Source: JAVXTH01 sp036641395 (GTDB lineage: Bacteria > Bacillota_I > Bacilli_A > Erysipelotrichales > Erysipelotrichaceae). From it: a DNA stretch of 16,621 nt. The DNA is taken from contig JAVWEY010000036.1 of the NCBI GenBank assembly GCA_036641395.1, positions 1 through 16,621 on the forward strand, read 5' to 3'. Each line of letters starts with the position of its first letter. Position 1 is the stretch's first letter. Positions 5,912-14,351 of this stretch are shown in pieces. Both the position numbers and the translations under genes were made by a program. The notes under the pieces were generated by a model that saw only the letters and a program-made list of their open reading frames with translations, ran no database searches and had not been told where the DNA came from.

Positions 5912-7284
5912 TGGCAAAGAAAAAACGTTCCGAGTTAAGCCGTGAAGGTAAAACAGAATTAGCGAAATCAATTGCGGAAAAAGGTCAAAAGTTTGCGAAG
6001 ACTTACGCAAGCATTGAAATTTCAATGGCGAAATCATTTCGTTGGTTAAGTAGTTGGATTGATAAAGTATTATTCTCTCAAAAACATGGAAAGATTGTTG
6101 CTTTATTTCTGGCAATCTTAATTTATGCGGTTATTAATGTCGGAAATGGCAGTGAAAATGTATTTATTTCAAAGAGTAGTGCGATTACTTTAGAGAATAT
6201 CCCAGTTACGGCTACGGTAAGTACAGAAGTATATGAAGTAAGTGGATTGCCGGAAACCGTAAATGTGAAAGTAGTTGGGGAAGCGAGTGATATTGCGCTT
6301 GTGAACTCACAGAAGAGCACGTATGGGGTTGTTGCTGATTTGAGTGATCTATCAGAAGGAAGCCATGAAGTTACTTTAAAACCAAATAACTTTTCACAAC
6401 GATTAGATGTAATTATTGAACCAAGTAGTGTTGTTGTGAAAATATCACGTAAAACAACTAAGGTATTTAATTTAGGTTATGACTTTGTTAATACGGATAA
6501 AATGGATCAAATTTATTCATTGAGCAAACCTGAATTTGAAACAAGTGAAGTTATTGTCCATGCATCACAAGAAACAGTTGATAAGATTGCATTTGTGAAA
6601 GCACTTATTGATGTTAGTGGTGTTGATAAGACATTTGAGCGAGATGCGCAAATTGTTGCCTATGATCAAAAAGGAAATCGAGTTGAAGTTGATATTCTAC
6701 CAACAACAATGAAAACAAAGGTAGAAGTAACAACACCAACGAAGAATGTTCCAATTACGATTGTACCAGTTGGTAAAATACCAAATGGTAAGGCAATCAC
6801 TTCGGTTAAACTTGATACGCAAGCACTAACTATTTATGGACCTGAAAGTGTTCTAGCGGATATTAATGAGATTATTATTCAATTACCAGCTAGTACCTTT
6901 GAAGGTGATAAGAGTGTTACGATGCCAATTATTGCACCAAACGGGGTAACAAAAACAAGTGTTCAACGTGTTAATATTGAAGTTAAATTAGCGGATAGTA
7001 GTGAACGGGTTATTTCTAATGTACCGGTAAAATATAAGAATAATAAAAAAGGATTTAAAATTTCAAGTGATGAAGCAGCTAAATTTGCAGAAGTTAAAAT
7101 AACTGGCGCAAAGAATATTCTCGATGAAATTAAAATTGAAGATTTAGAAGTTTATTTTGATTTAGGAAAAGTGAATGAAGCAGGTTCTATGGAATTACCT
7201 TTGAGTGTAAAAGGTAAACAAAAACTTGCAAATTATTCATTATCAAAGGCTACAATTCGTGTTACATTAGTTAATCCAAATTAA
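5911..7284 (+). CDS. cdaR: CdaR, YbbR-domain regulator of CdaA
   Basis: CdaR proteins are anchored in the membrane, expose YbbR domains outside, and bind and modulate CdaA. This 457-residue protein has one membrane helix at about 60-78 (HGKIVALFLAILIYAVIN). I read about four YbbR repeats after it (roughly 95-178, 183-270, 275-360 and 366-455), each with a beta-rich V-x-V pattern and a G-P/A motif such as IYGPESVLADI. The 59 residues before the helix are basic and apparently helical; most CdaR proteins begin almost directly at the helix. GGGAGG lies eight bases before the ATG, which overlaps the cdaA stop, so translation is coupled. An antisense ORF within it is a shadow. Confidence 0.92.
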   Translation: MAKKKRSELSREGKTELAKSIAEKGQKFAKTYASIEISMAKSFRWLSSWIDKVLFSQKHGKIVALFLAILIYAVINVGNGSENVFISKSSAITLENIPVTATVSTEVYEVSGLPETVNVKVVGEASDIALVNSQKSTYGVVADLSDLSEGSHEVTLKPNNFSQRLDVIIEPSSVVVKISRKTTKVFNLGYDFVNTDKMDQIYSLSKPEFETSEVIVHASQETVDKIAFVKALIDVSGVDKTFERDAQIVAYDQKGNRVEVDILPTTMKTKVEVTTPTKNVPITIVPVGKIPNGKAITSVKLDTQALTIYGPESVLADINEIIIQLPASTFEGDKSVTMPIIAPNGVTKTSVQRVNIEVKLADSSERVISNVPVKYKNNKKGFKISSDEAAKFAEVKITGAKNILDEIKIEDLEVYFDLGKVNEAGSMELPLSVKGKQKLANYSLSKATIRVTLVNPN

Positions 7285-7297
7285 TAAAGGAGCTTTT

Positions 7298-8632
7298 ATG
7301 GGAAAATATTTTGGTACAGATGGTGTTAGAGGTAGAGCAAATGATTCTTTAACATTAGATATGGCATTAAGAATTGGAAAATTTATTGGATCTTACTACG
7401 GTGAAGATCATCATGCGAAGATTTTAATTGGTAAAGATACACGCCTTTCTGGAAGTATGTTTGAAATGGCTTTGGCAGCAGGAGCAAGTGCTAGTGGTGC
7501 TCAAGTTTATTTATTAGGTGTATGTCCAACGCCAAGTGTTTCCTATCTTGTCCAAAAAGAAGGCTTTGATTGTGGTGTAATGATTTCCGCATCGCATAAT
7601 CCTTACTATGACAATGGTATTAAATTGTTTAATTATGAAGGCAAGAAAATGAATGAAGAAGTGTTGGATTTGATTGAAGCCTACATGGATGGTGAAGGTG
7701 AAATTGAATTAGCAATTAATGATGCAATTGGTTGTGCGATTGAGTGGAGCGATGGATTAGAACTCTATGAGAGCTATTTAAAAGACTGTGTTGATATTGA
7801 TTTATCAGGAATGAAGATTGCATTAGATCTTGCCAATGGTTCTGCAACTGCAACCGCTGCCCAAGTTTTAAGTTCCTTAGGAGCAACCCTTGAAGTATTC
7901 CATAATGCCCCAAATGGCATTAACATCAATACGAAATGTGGTTCAACTCATCCAGAAGGTATACAAGCGTTCATGAAGAGTGAAGACTACGACTGTGGCT
8001 TTGCCTTTGATGGTGATGCTGATCGTTTAATCGCAATTGATGAAGATGGTAATCTAATTACTGGAGATCATACCTTATATATCTGTGGTAAATATATGCA
8101 TGAACAACAAACATTAACTGATAATAAAGTCGTAACAACAATTATGGCTAACTTAGGTTTATACCGTGCCTTTGATCGTGCTGGTATTGATTATGAACAA
8201 ACCGCAGTTGGTGATAAGTATGTATTTGAATGCATGGAAAATCATAATTATTCGATTGGTGGAGAACAAAGTGGTCATATTATATTTTATGAACATGCCA
8301 ATACTGGAGATGGTTTATTATCAGCACTTAAACTATTACAGATTATGAAGGAAAGAAATAAGAGCTTAAAGGAATTGAGTGAAGATTTATTTATTTTCCC
8401 TCAGTTATTAATAAATGTACCGGTTAAAGATAAACATAAAGCTTTAGAAGATAAAGAATTGTTAGCTTTAATTGAAGAAGTTTCAAATAAATTAGGTGAA
8501 GATGGTCGAATTTTAGTAAGACCAAGTGGAACTGAACCACTAGTACGGGTTATGGTTGAAGCAAAAAGTGATGAATTATGTGATTCGTATGTCAATCAAG
8601 TAGTAAATTTTGTAAAAGAGAAGGGACTTTAA
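7298..8632 (+). CDS. glmM: Phosphoglucosamine mutase GlmM
   Basis: GlmM interconverts glucosamine-6-P and glucosamine-1-P, the committed step toward UDP-GlcNAc for peptidoglycan. The 444-residue length is standard. It shows the opening GKYFGTDGVRG (2-12), the phosphoserine loop ISASHNP at 96-102 (S99), the metal loop DGDADR at 238-243, the sugar-binding GGEQSGH at 321-327, and the phosphate-binding RPSGTEPLVRVM at 408-419. AAAGGAG precedes the ATG, 13 bases after cdaR. The cdaA-cdaR-glmM order is conserved across Bacillota, where GlmM can bind and inhibit CdaA, linking c-di-AMP levels to wall precursor supply. The operon's terminator begins within its last codons. Confidence 0.97.
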   Translation: MGKYFGTDGVRGRANDSLTLDMALRIGKFIGSYYGEDHHAKILIGKDTRLSGSMFEMALAAGASASGAQVYLLGVCPTPSVSYLVQKEGFDCGVMISASHNPYYDNGIKLFNYEGKKMNEEVLDLIEAYMDGEGEIELAINDAIGCAIEWSDGLELYESYLKDCVDIDLSGMKIALDLANGSATATAAQVLSSLGATLEVFHNAPNGININTKCGSTHPEGIQAFMKSEDYDCGFAFDGDADRLIAIDEDGNLITGDHTLYICGKYMHEQQTLTDNKVVTTIMANLGLYRAFDRAGIDYEQTAVGDKYVFECMENHNYSIGGEQSGHIIFYEHANTGDGLLSALKLLQIMKERNKSLKELSEDLFIFPQLLINVPVKDKHKALEDKELLALIEEVSNKLGEDGRILVRPSGTEPLVRVMVEAKSDELCDSYVNQVVNFVKEKGL

Positions 8633-8649
8633 GAAAGTCCTTTTTTTTT
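8621..8649 (+). terminator. Strong terminator of the cdaA-cdaR-glmM operon
   Basis: GGACTTT (8624-8630) pairs with AAAGTCC (8634-8640) around AAG. Flanking AAG/TTT extends the stem, and nine T follow (8641-8649). It overlaps the glmM stop codon (8630-8632). Confidence 0.92.
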
Positions 8650-8663
8650 CACATAATTTAAGA

Positions 8664-8669
8664 TACAAT
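8664..8669 (+). promoter_or_regulatory. Possible -10 of the two-component operon
   Basis: TACAAT at 8664-8669 lies about 20 bases before the response regulator ATG, between it and the glmM terminator. The -35 position falls in the T-tract and has no good match. A promoter is needed here because the terminator separates the operons, but this exact site is tentative. Confidence 0.35.
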
Positions 8670-8688
8670 GGTGATATGAGGTGAGTAT

Positions 8689-9348
8689 ATGAAAAAAGTG
8701 ATATGCGTTGTCGAAGATGAAAAAAATCTTAACGATCTTGTGAAACAATATTTAAAAAAAGAAGGTTATGAAGTACGTTCTTATTATACTTATGAAGAAG
8801 CAAGTGTTCATGTATCTGATGATGATGTTCATCTATGGTTATTAGATATTATGTTAGATGATAAAAGTGGCTTTGATTTAATTGAAGAAATTCGTCTTCA
8901 AGTAGGTGAAGTTCCAGTTATTTTTATGTCGGCACGTGATAAGGAATTTGATCGTATCATCGGCCTTGAAAAAGGCAGTGATGATTATATTACGAAACCT
9001 TTCTCAATGAAAGAATTAGTGTTACGGGTAAATAATGTATTAAAACGTACCTATAAAACTGAGAATAAACGGGTTAGTATTGATACTTATGAATTAGATG
9101 AAGAACAACGTAAGATATTTGATAATGATGAAGAGATTGATCTTACGACAAAAGAATTTGATTTATTAATGTTATTTATTAAAAACAAAGGCATTGCTTT
9201 CTCACGTGAAGTTATCTTGGAAAAAGTATGGGAGGATAACTATTTTGGAAGTGATCGAGTGGTGGATGACACATTACGTCGTTTACGTAAGAAACTCCCT
9301 AAACTTAATATTCATACCATCTATGGTTATGGATACCGTCTTGGTTAA
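8689..9348 (+). CDS. OmpR/PhoB-family response regulator
   Basis: This 219-residue transcription factor has a receiver domain (about 1-120) and a winged-helix DNA-binding domain (about 130-218). Receiver landmarks are all present: acidic pocket E9/D10, phosphoacceptor D53 in LLDIM, Ser81 as the switch residue, and Lys103 in YITKPFS. The C-terminal domain has the family segments DLTTKEFDLLMLF, the recognition-helix region VVDDTLRRLRKKL, and the closing YGYGYRL wing. GAGGTGA sits just before the ATG. Its stop overlaps the kinase start by one base (TAATG), so the kinase at 9348 is its partner. Target genes are unknown; its neighbours suggest an envelope role, which is only inference. Confidence 0.95.
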   Translation: MKKVICVVEDEKNLNDLVKQYLKKEGYEVRSYYTYEEASVHVSDDDVHLWLLDIMLDDKSGFDLIEEIRLQVGEVPVIFMSARDKEFDRIIGLEKGSDDYITKPFSMKELVLRVNNVLKRTYKTENKRVSIDTYELDEEQRKIFDNDEEIDLTTKEFDLLMLFIKNKGIAFSREVILEKVWEDNYFGSDRVVDDTLRRLRKKLPKLNIHTIYGYGYRLG

Positions 9349-10721
9349 TGAAGAAATTTAAATCATGGATTGAACAGCTATCTTTATCCCAACAACTGTT
9401 TGGTTTAATCTTATTCTTTGTTACTTTCTTTTGTGTATTCTTTTTTGTGTATATTAATGGAAATGTAAATAAAGTAATAGAAAATCAAATGTTCTCAACA
9501 ATCACAAGAGTTCAAAGTACTTTACTTGAATCTCCTGAGATTTTTTCATCGCTTAAACCAAACAATTATCTACAAATTGCCAGTGATCCTTCTTTAAAAA
9601 ACATTTTAATTGATCGCTCAGACATGAGTGTTTATATGAATAAAGATGAATTAGATAAAGACAGTCGTTTGTTTAGAGATATTTTATTCAATGCAACACG
9701 GTTGGATGAAGGTAGTAAGGCATATAAATTTCATTATGAAAAAACTTCAACTTATTATAAGATTACCTATGTAAACCAAAACTTAATGTTAGTTACGATG
9801 ATGGATTCTGGTTATCAAGAACAATATAAAGAAGCAATTACTAGTAGTGTAATTAATGTTACAGTTGTCGTTGTTGGTTTATTCTTTATTATTGTAATGA
9901 TATGGATGGCATCTTTAATTCATCCATTGAATCAAATACGAGCTTTTATTGAAAAGGTAAAAGACGGCGATGATGCTGAATTAAAAGTATCACGAAAAGA
10001 TGAAATTGGTGAAGTTGCGGAAGCATTAGTCAATATGAGAGAAGAATTAAAGCGTCAAGAGAAGACCAAAGAAGAAATGATTCATAATATATCCCATGAT
10101 TTAAAAACACCAATCGCAACGATTAAATCATATGGAGAGAGTATCAAAGATGGAATTTATCCTTACGATACATTAGAGAAAAGTGTTGATGTCATTATTA
10201 ATAATGCGGATCGATTAGAAAAGAAAGTCCATTCACTTTTATATTTAAATCGTGTTGAATATTTAATTTCACAAGATAATGAAGGTGCTATTACTGATAT
10301 GCGACAAGTAATTGAGAATGTTGTATTATCAATTAAAGTAATTCGTAATGATATTGAATTAAAAACGATTTTAGATGATGATATATTCTTTGATGGTTTA
10401 GAAGAATCTTGGCGAGTTACCGTTGAAAATATTATGGAAAACGCCCTTCGTTATGCTCGAACTTATATAAAAATTGAACTTCATCAAGATGAATTGACGA
10501 TTGTTAATGATGGACCTAGTATGAGTGAAGAACGTTTGTTAGCTCTGTTTAAACCTTATGAAAAAGGTCAAGGTGGTCAATTTGGCTTAGGACTATCAAT
10601 TGTCTCAAAGGTAGTGAAAGCAAATGGTTATGAAGTAGCTGGAGAAAATACAAGTGATGGCGTAATCTTTAGAATTTGGCGAAGACCAGTAAAAGAAAAG
10701 AAAGAAATACGTAAACGCTAA
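9348..10721 (+). CDS. Membrane sensor histidine kinase
   Basis: The 457-residue kinase has helix 1 at about 17-37, an outside sensor of about 125 residues (38-165), helix 2 at about 166-190, a HAMP linker (about 190-240), and an HisKA domain with HNISHDLKTP (246-255; phosphoacceptor H250). The ATP-binding domain follows, with N-box ENIMENALRYA (360-370), D-box NDGPS (387-391) and G-box FGLGLSIVSK (412-421). The sensor region has no motif I recognise, so the signal is unknown. It ends in a short basic tail and a terminator. The catalytic residues look intact. It pairs with the response regulator directly upstream, with translational coupling. Confidence 0.94.
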   Translation: MKKFKSWIEQLSLSQQLFGLILFFVTFFCVFFFVYINGNVNKVIENQMFSTITRVQSTLLESPEIFSSLKPNNYLQIASDPSLKNILIDRSDMSVYMNKDELDKDSRLFRDILFNATRLDEGSKAYKFHYEKTSTYYKITYVNQNLMLVTMMDSGYQEQYKEAITSSVINVTVVVVGLFFIIVMIWMASLIHPLNQIRAFIEKVKDGDDAELKVSRKDEIGEVAEALVNMREELKRQEKTKEEMIHNISHDLKTPIATIKSYGESIKDGIYPYDTLEKSVDVIINNADRLEKKVHSLLYLNRVEYLISQDNEGAITDMRQVIENVVLSIKVIRNDIELKTILDDDIFFDGLEESWRVTVENIMENALRYARTYIKIELHQDELTIVNDGPSMSEERLLALFKPYEKGQGGQFGLGLSIVSKVVKANGYEVAGENTSDGVIFRIWRRPVKEKKEIRKR

Positions 10722-10722
10722 T

Positions 10723-10757
10723 AAAGGAGATATGGTATTTTATATCATATCTTTTTT
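10723..10757 (+). terminator. Terminator of the two-component operon
   Basis: AGATATG (10728-10734) pairs with CATATCT (10746-10752). The stem is extended by two G-T wobbles and three A-T pairs, and it ends in six T (10752-10757). Confidence 0.75.
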
Positions 10758-10812
10758 GTACACGTCTTTTTTATAAAAATGACTCATATATTAAATAGTA
10801 GGAGGAGTTTTT

Positions 10813-11541
10813 ATGATACGTATTGATCATTTAAATATTAACATAATGGTTGAAGGTCAAGGTGAGCCAATGATTCTGTTACATGGTTGGGGTTGTGATA
10901 TGTCATTACTTTTACCGATTATGGAATATTATAAAGATCGCTATCAAGTTTTTCTATTTGATTTACCAGGTTTTGGCAAAAGTGATACACCACATACAAT
11001 ATGGGAAATAGAGGACTATGTTTCTTTAATTGAAAGCATCTTATTATATTATAATGTGAGTCAAGTACCGATTATTATTGCCCATTCCTTTGGCGCAAGA
11101 ATCGCAATTCGATTTGCCTTGAAACATCAAGTAAAACAAATGATCTTAACTGGTGCTGCGGGTATTAAAGATCATCATCGTGGTAGTTATTATTTAAAGA
11201 TTATTCATTATAAAATAGCGAAGCGTTGCCATTTTGCTTATGCCTCTAGAATGGGGAGTGAGGATTACCTACAAAGTGATGGAATCATTCGAGGTATTTT
11301 AGTAAGTGCGCTTCATGATGATCTTAGTAAAGAATTAAATAAGATAAGTTGCCCTACGTTACTAGTTTGGGGAAATAAGGATCAACAAACACCATTATGG
11401 ATGGCTAAAAGAATGGAAAGGACAATGAAGAATGCTTGTTTAATCATATTTCAAGGGGAGGATCACTTTGCCTATTTTCATCAAATGCGACGTTTTTTAG
11501 AAGTCTGTGATTGTTTTTTAGTGAGCGATAAATCATGTTAG
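10813..11541 (+). CDS. Alpha/beta-hydrolase fold protein
   Basis: This 242-residue cytosolic hydrolase has no signal peptide. The oxyanion segment LLHGWG is at 22-27, the nucleophile elbow AHSFGA at 90-95 (S92), the acid D190 in WGNKD, and the base H218 in GEDHFAYFH, giving a complete Ser-Asp-His triad. The substrate could be an ester, amide or thioester; it cannot be read from the sequence. AGGAGG lies eight bases before the ATG. Its 3' end overlaps the start of the membrane Mur ligase by seven bases, and ddl follows, so it probably acts in the same wall-precursor pathway. That link is inferred from position. Confidence 0.88.
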   Translation: MIRIDHLNINIMVEGQGEPMILLHGWGCDMSLLLPIMEYYKDRYQVFLFDLPGFGKSDTPHTIWEIEDYVSLIESILLYYNVSQVPIIIAHSFGARIAIRFALKHQVKQMILTGAAGIKDHHRGSYYLKIIHYKIAKRCHFAYASRMGSEDYLQSDGIIRGILVSALHDDLSKELNKISCPTLLVWGNKDQQTPLWMAKRMERTMKNACLIIFQGEDHFAYFHQMRRFLEVCDCFLVSDKSC

Positions 11542-13100
11542 TAAAGTTAATAAATATAGTATGTCTTTTATTATTTATGATGATTCCAACAATTCATGCG
11601 ATGCACGTTTATCAACAACAACATTACCAAATTGATCGCTATGTAGTGTGGCTTCATCAACAAGTAAGATGGAATCGTTTATCGCTTAAAAACTTATTTT
11701 ACTATATTCCTTTCTTAGGAATTTCAATTAGTTCAAATTTATTATTATTTAATCTATTAATATTAATCGATACTTACCTTGCTTTTAAAGTTGAACATTT
11801 AAAGATATATAGTAAAAATATTGTTTATACAAACCGAATCAAACGTTTATTCATCTTCATGTTACTAATTGAATTCTTACTTGCATTTTTATCCTTTACT
11901 TTTTTAACACCTACCTTTATCATCTTAATTGCTCCACTAAGTTATTTATTACCTTGGGGATTATTATTAATTGCAGCATCCAGTTTAATGCCGCTTGAAG
12001 AGGGAATTCGTGATTATTATCGAAAGGATGCACAAGCCTTATTAGAAGCTAATAAACAGTGTAAAGTGATTGGTATTACCGGTAGTTATGGAAAGACTTC
12101 AACTAAGAATATGGCTTATCATATCTTATCAAATAAATATCATTGTTTAATGACCCAAGCATCTTACAATAATAAGATGGGGATTACTTTGAGTATTCGT
12201 AACTACTTAAAACCATATCACGAATGTTTTATATGTGAAATTGGTGGCGATCATATGTTTGAGATAGAAGATCTAGCCCGGTTTGTAAATCCAAGCATTG
12301 CGATTATTACTTCTGTTGGTCCTCAGCACTTACAAACTTTTGGTAGTATACAAAATATTCTAGAAGAAAAAATGAAATTAGTTGAACACTTACCTAAATC
12401 AGGTATTGCGATATGTAATCGTGATAACGATTATATTCGTAATTATCGAATTAAGAATAACTGTCGTAAAATATGGTTTGGTATATATAACTTGGAAGTT
12501 GATTATCGTGCTTGTAATATTAAATATAGTGAAACAGGTACATCTTTTGATGTTGTGACACACCTTAAAACCTATTCATTTAAGACAAAGTTATTAGGGG
12601 AACATAATGTACTGAATCTATTAGCTGGTATTGCATTAGGAGATTTACTAACAATACCATTTGAAGAAATGATAGAAACAGTAAAACGAATCCCCTATGT
12701 TCTTCATCGTTTAGAAGTGATTAAGAATAAAGATTATACGATTCTTGATAACTCCTATAATTCAAATCCAGTATCGGCAAAATATGCACTGGATGTATTA
12801 TCAAGAATGCAAGGAAGAAAGATTATCATAACCCCTGGTTTTATTGATTTAGGAGAAGATGAGAATTATGAAAATCGTAAACTTGGAAGAATGATTGCAG
12901 TGATATGTGATGAAGTTATATTAGTTGGAAAACATCAAAGTCATTTTATAATGAAAGGTTTAATTGATGAACAAATGGCTTATGAAAAAGTTCATGTAGT
13001 AAATAATCGTAATGAAGCATTTAATGAATTAATAAAGATCAGTAAAAAGGGTGATTATATTTTAGTTGAAAATGATTTACCAGATGCTTATGTGAATTAA
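11535..13100 (+). CDS. Membrane-anchored MurF-like Mur ligase
   Basis: The first 150 residues are largely hydrophobic, with about four helices (4-20, 55-84 as one or two, 103-125, 127-150) and a basic segment between. A Mur ligase module then starts at 177: ATP loop ITGSYGKTST (181-190), metal and carbamyl-Lys region with E235, H265 and K279, GEHNVLN at 355-361, and the C-terminal MurF-type motif DNSYNSNPVS at 405-414. MurF normally joins D-Ala-D-Ala to UDP-MurNAc-tripeptide. Here the MurF N-terminal UDP-binding domain is replaced by membrane helices, so the ligase may act at the membrane on lipid-linked or other substrates. The ribosome site is weak, and the seven-base overlap with the upstream gene suggests coupling. 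Many such proteins are annotated simply as MurF. Confidence 0.85.
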   Translation: MLVKLINIVCLLLFMMIPTIHAMHVYQQQHYQIDRYVVWLHQQVRWNRLSLKNLFYYIPFLGISISSNLLLFNLLILIDTYLAFKVEHLKIYSKNIVYTNRIKRLFIFMLLIEFLLAFLSFTFLTPTFIILIAPLSYLLPWGLLLIAASSLMPLEEGIRDYYRKDAQALLEANKQCKVIGITGSYGKTSTKNMAYHILSNKYHCLMTQASYNNKMGITLSIRNYLKPYHECFICEIGGDHMFEIEDLARFVNPSIAIITSVGPQHLQTFGSIQNILEEKMKLVEHLPKSGIAICNRDNDYIRNYRIKNNCRKIWFGIYNLEVDYRACNIKYSETGTSFDVVTHLKTYSFKTKLLGEHNVLNLLAGIALGDLLTIPFEEMIETVKRIPYVLHRLEVIKNKDYTILDNSYNSNPVSAKYALDVLSRMQGRKIIITPGFIDLGEDENYENRKLGRMIAVICDEVILVGKHQSHFIMKGLIDEQMAYEKVHVVNNRNEAFNELIKISKKGDYILVENDLPDAYVN

Positions 13101-13119
13101 AACGAGAGGGAAAATATAG

Positions 13120-14262
13120 ATGAAAATAAGAGTAGCAGTTATGTATGGTGGAAAGTCGGTGGAACATGAAATATCGATTCTATCTGCCTTACAAGTGATG
13201 CATGCGTTAGATAAAAACAAATACCAAGTGATACCTATATATATTGCGAAAAATCATTGTATGTATCAAGGAGATGCCCTGTGGGATATCGATACGTATC
13301 AAGACGAAGATAGGATAGCGAATAAAGTAACAAATATTAATTTAATAAAAAAAGGTAATATGGTAATGTTACAACCGACAAAGCATAGTATTCATAAGAA
13401 ACAAATCATTGATCTAGTATTACCAATCATCCATGGAACTAATGGGGAAGATGGAACGATTCAAGGATATTTAGAAATGTTAGATTTACCTTATTGTGGA
13501 AGTAGTATAATCGGTGCTGCAATTAATCAAGATAAAGTAATTATGAAACAAGTGATGAAGCAACAAGGAATTCCAACCGTAGATTTCTTTTATACGACCG
13601 CGTATGAAAGTGAAACAAGTTATTTAAAGAAAGCTGACAAACTCGGTTATCCACTTATTATGAAACCTGCCAATTTAGGTTCTTCGATTGGTATCCATAT
13701 TGCGAAGAATCAAGCGGAGTTAAAGGATAAAATAAAAGATTCATTTTTATATGATGAAAAAGTAATGATAGAAAAAGTAGTAGAACATCTGCGAGAAGTC
13801 AATATTTCGGTTATGGGGAATATGATTCATAGCGAATGTTCATTAATGGAAGAAGTGATTAAAAGCAAGGATATCTTATCGTATGAAGATAAATATCAAA
13901 ATAGTCAAACAAGTAAAGGCATGTTATCAACAAAACGCATCCTACCGGCTAATTTTGATCAAGAAACTCAGACAAAGATAAAAAACTTGGCACTACAATC
14001 GTTTCACGAATTATGTAGTGATGGAGTGGTACGGATTGATTTTCTTATCGATGATGAAACAAAGAATATATATGTAAATGAGATAAATACGATACCTGGT
14101 TCTTTAGCTTTTTATCTATGGAAAGATAGTGGTTATTTATTTCATGAACTATTAGATCGAGTGATTGAACTTGGTTTGGATAAGATGCGACGAAAGAAAC
14201 AAAAGATTATGTCGTATGATACTAATATATTAAATATTCAAAAGGGTAAAAAACTTTCTTAA
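13120..14262 (+). CDS. ddl: D-alanine--D-alanine ligase
   Basis: This 380-residue ATP-grasp ligase makes D-Ala-D-Ala for the peptidoglycan stem. Motifs in order: YGGKSVEHEIS (9-19), HGTNGEDGTIQGYLE (105-119), CGSS (126-129), KPANLGSSIG (182-191), an omega loop with YEDKY (255-259), and the metal-binding C-terminal pair VRIDF (304-308) and NEINTIPGS (320-328). The Lys-Tyr in the omega loop fits a D-Ala ligase rather than VanA/B-type D-lactate ligases. About 25 basic residues extend past the usual C-terminus. GAGAGGG lies nine bases before the ATG. It closes the operon with the hydrolase and membrane Mur ligase, which would use or channel its product if that ligase has MurF chemistry. Confidence 0.95.
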   Translation: MKIRVAVMYGGKSVEHEISILSALQVMHALDKNKYQVIPIYIAKNHCMYQGDALWDIDTYQDEDRIANKVTNINLIKKGNMVMLQPTKHSIHKKQIIDLVLPIIHGTNGEDGTIQGYLEMLDLPYCGSSIIGAAINQDKVIMKQVMKQQGIPTVDFFYTTAYESETSYLKKADKLGYPLIMKPANLGSSIGIHIAKNQAELKDKIKDSFLYDEKVMIEKVVEHLREVNISVMGNMIHSECSLMEEVIKSKDILSYEDKYQNSQTSKGMLSTKRILPANFDQETQTKIKNLALQSFHELCSDGVVRIDFLIDDETKNIYVNEINTIPGSLAFYLWKDSGYLFHELLDRVIELGLDKMRRKKQKIMSYDTNILNIQKGKKLS

Positions 14263-14283
14263 ACATCAGAATTCTGATGTTTT
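14261..14283 (+). terminator. Palindromic hairpin after ddl, probable weak terminator
   Basis: The half-site AAACATCAGAA (14261-14271) is followed directly by its exact reverse complement (14272-14282), overlapping the ddl stop codon. Only four T follow, so termination may be partial. It may equally be a dyad bound by a regulator between ddl and mgtE. Confidence 0.5.
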
Positions 14284-14298
14284 ACATAATTCTTTTGC

Positions 14299-14328
14299 TT
14301 GTATTAAACCACTTTAATAGAGTACAAT
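14299..14328 (+). promoter_or_regulatory. Probable sigma-A promoter of mgtE
   Basis: TTGTAT (14299-14304), an 18-base spacer, then TACAAT (14323-14328), 23 bases before the mgtE ATG. The leader would be very short, so there is no space for a magnesium riboswitch. Confidence 0.5.
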
Positions 14329-14351
14329 TAATAAGGAAAGGATGTGAGAAC

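Noticed and set aside
10759..10812. Promoter for the hydrolase operon
   Set aside because: AT-rich -10-like sequences are present (for example TATATT near 10787), but no -35 at proper spacing is convincing, so no site is claimed even though one is expected here.
14277..14351. TTG start at 14277 for mgtE giving a hydrophobic leader
   Set aside because: It lies inside the ddl palindrome and upstream of the mgtE promoter; the ATG at 14352 has a ribosome site and matches the family start.
14329..14351. Magnesium-sensing (M-box) riboswitch before mgtE
   Set aside because: The predicted leader is about 20 bases, far too short.
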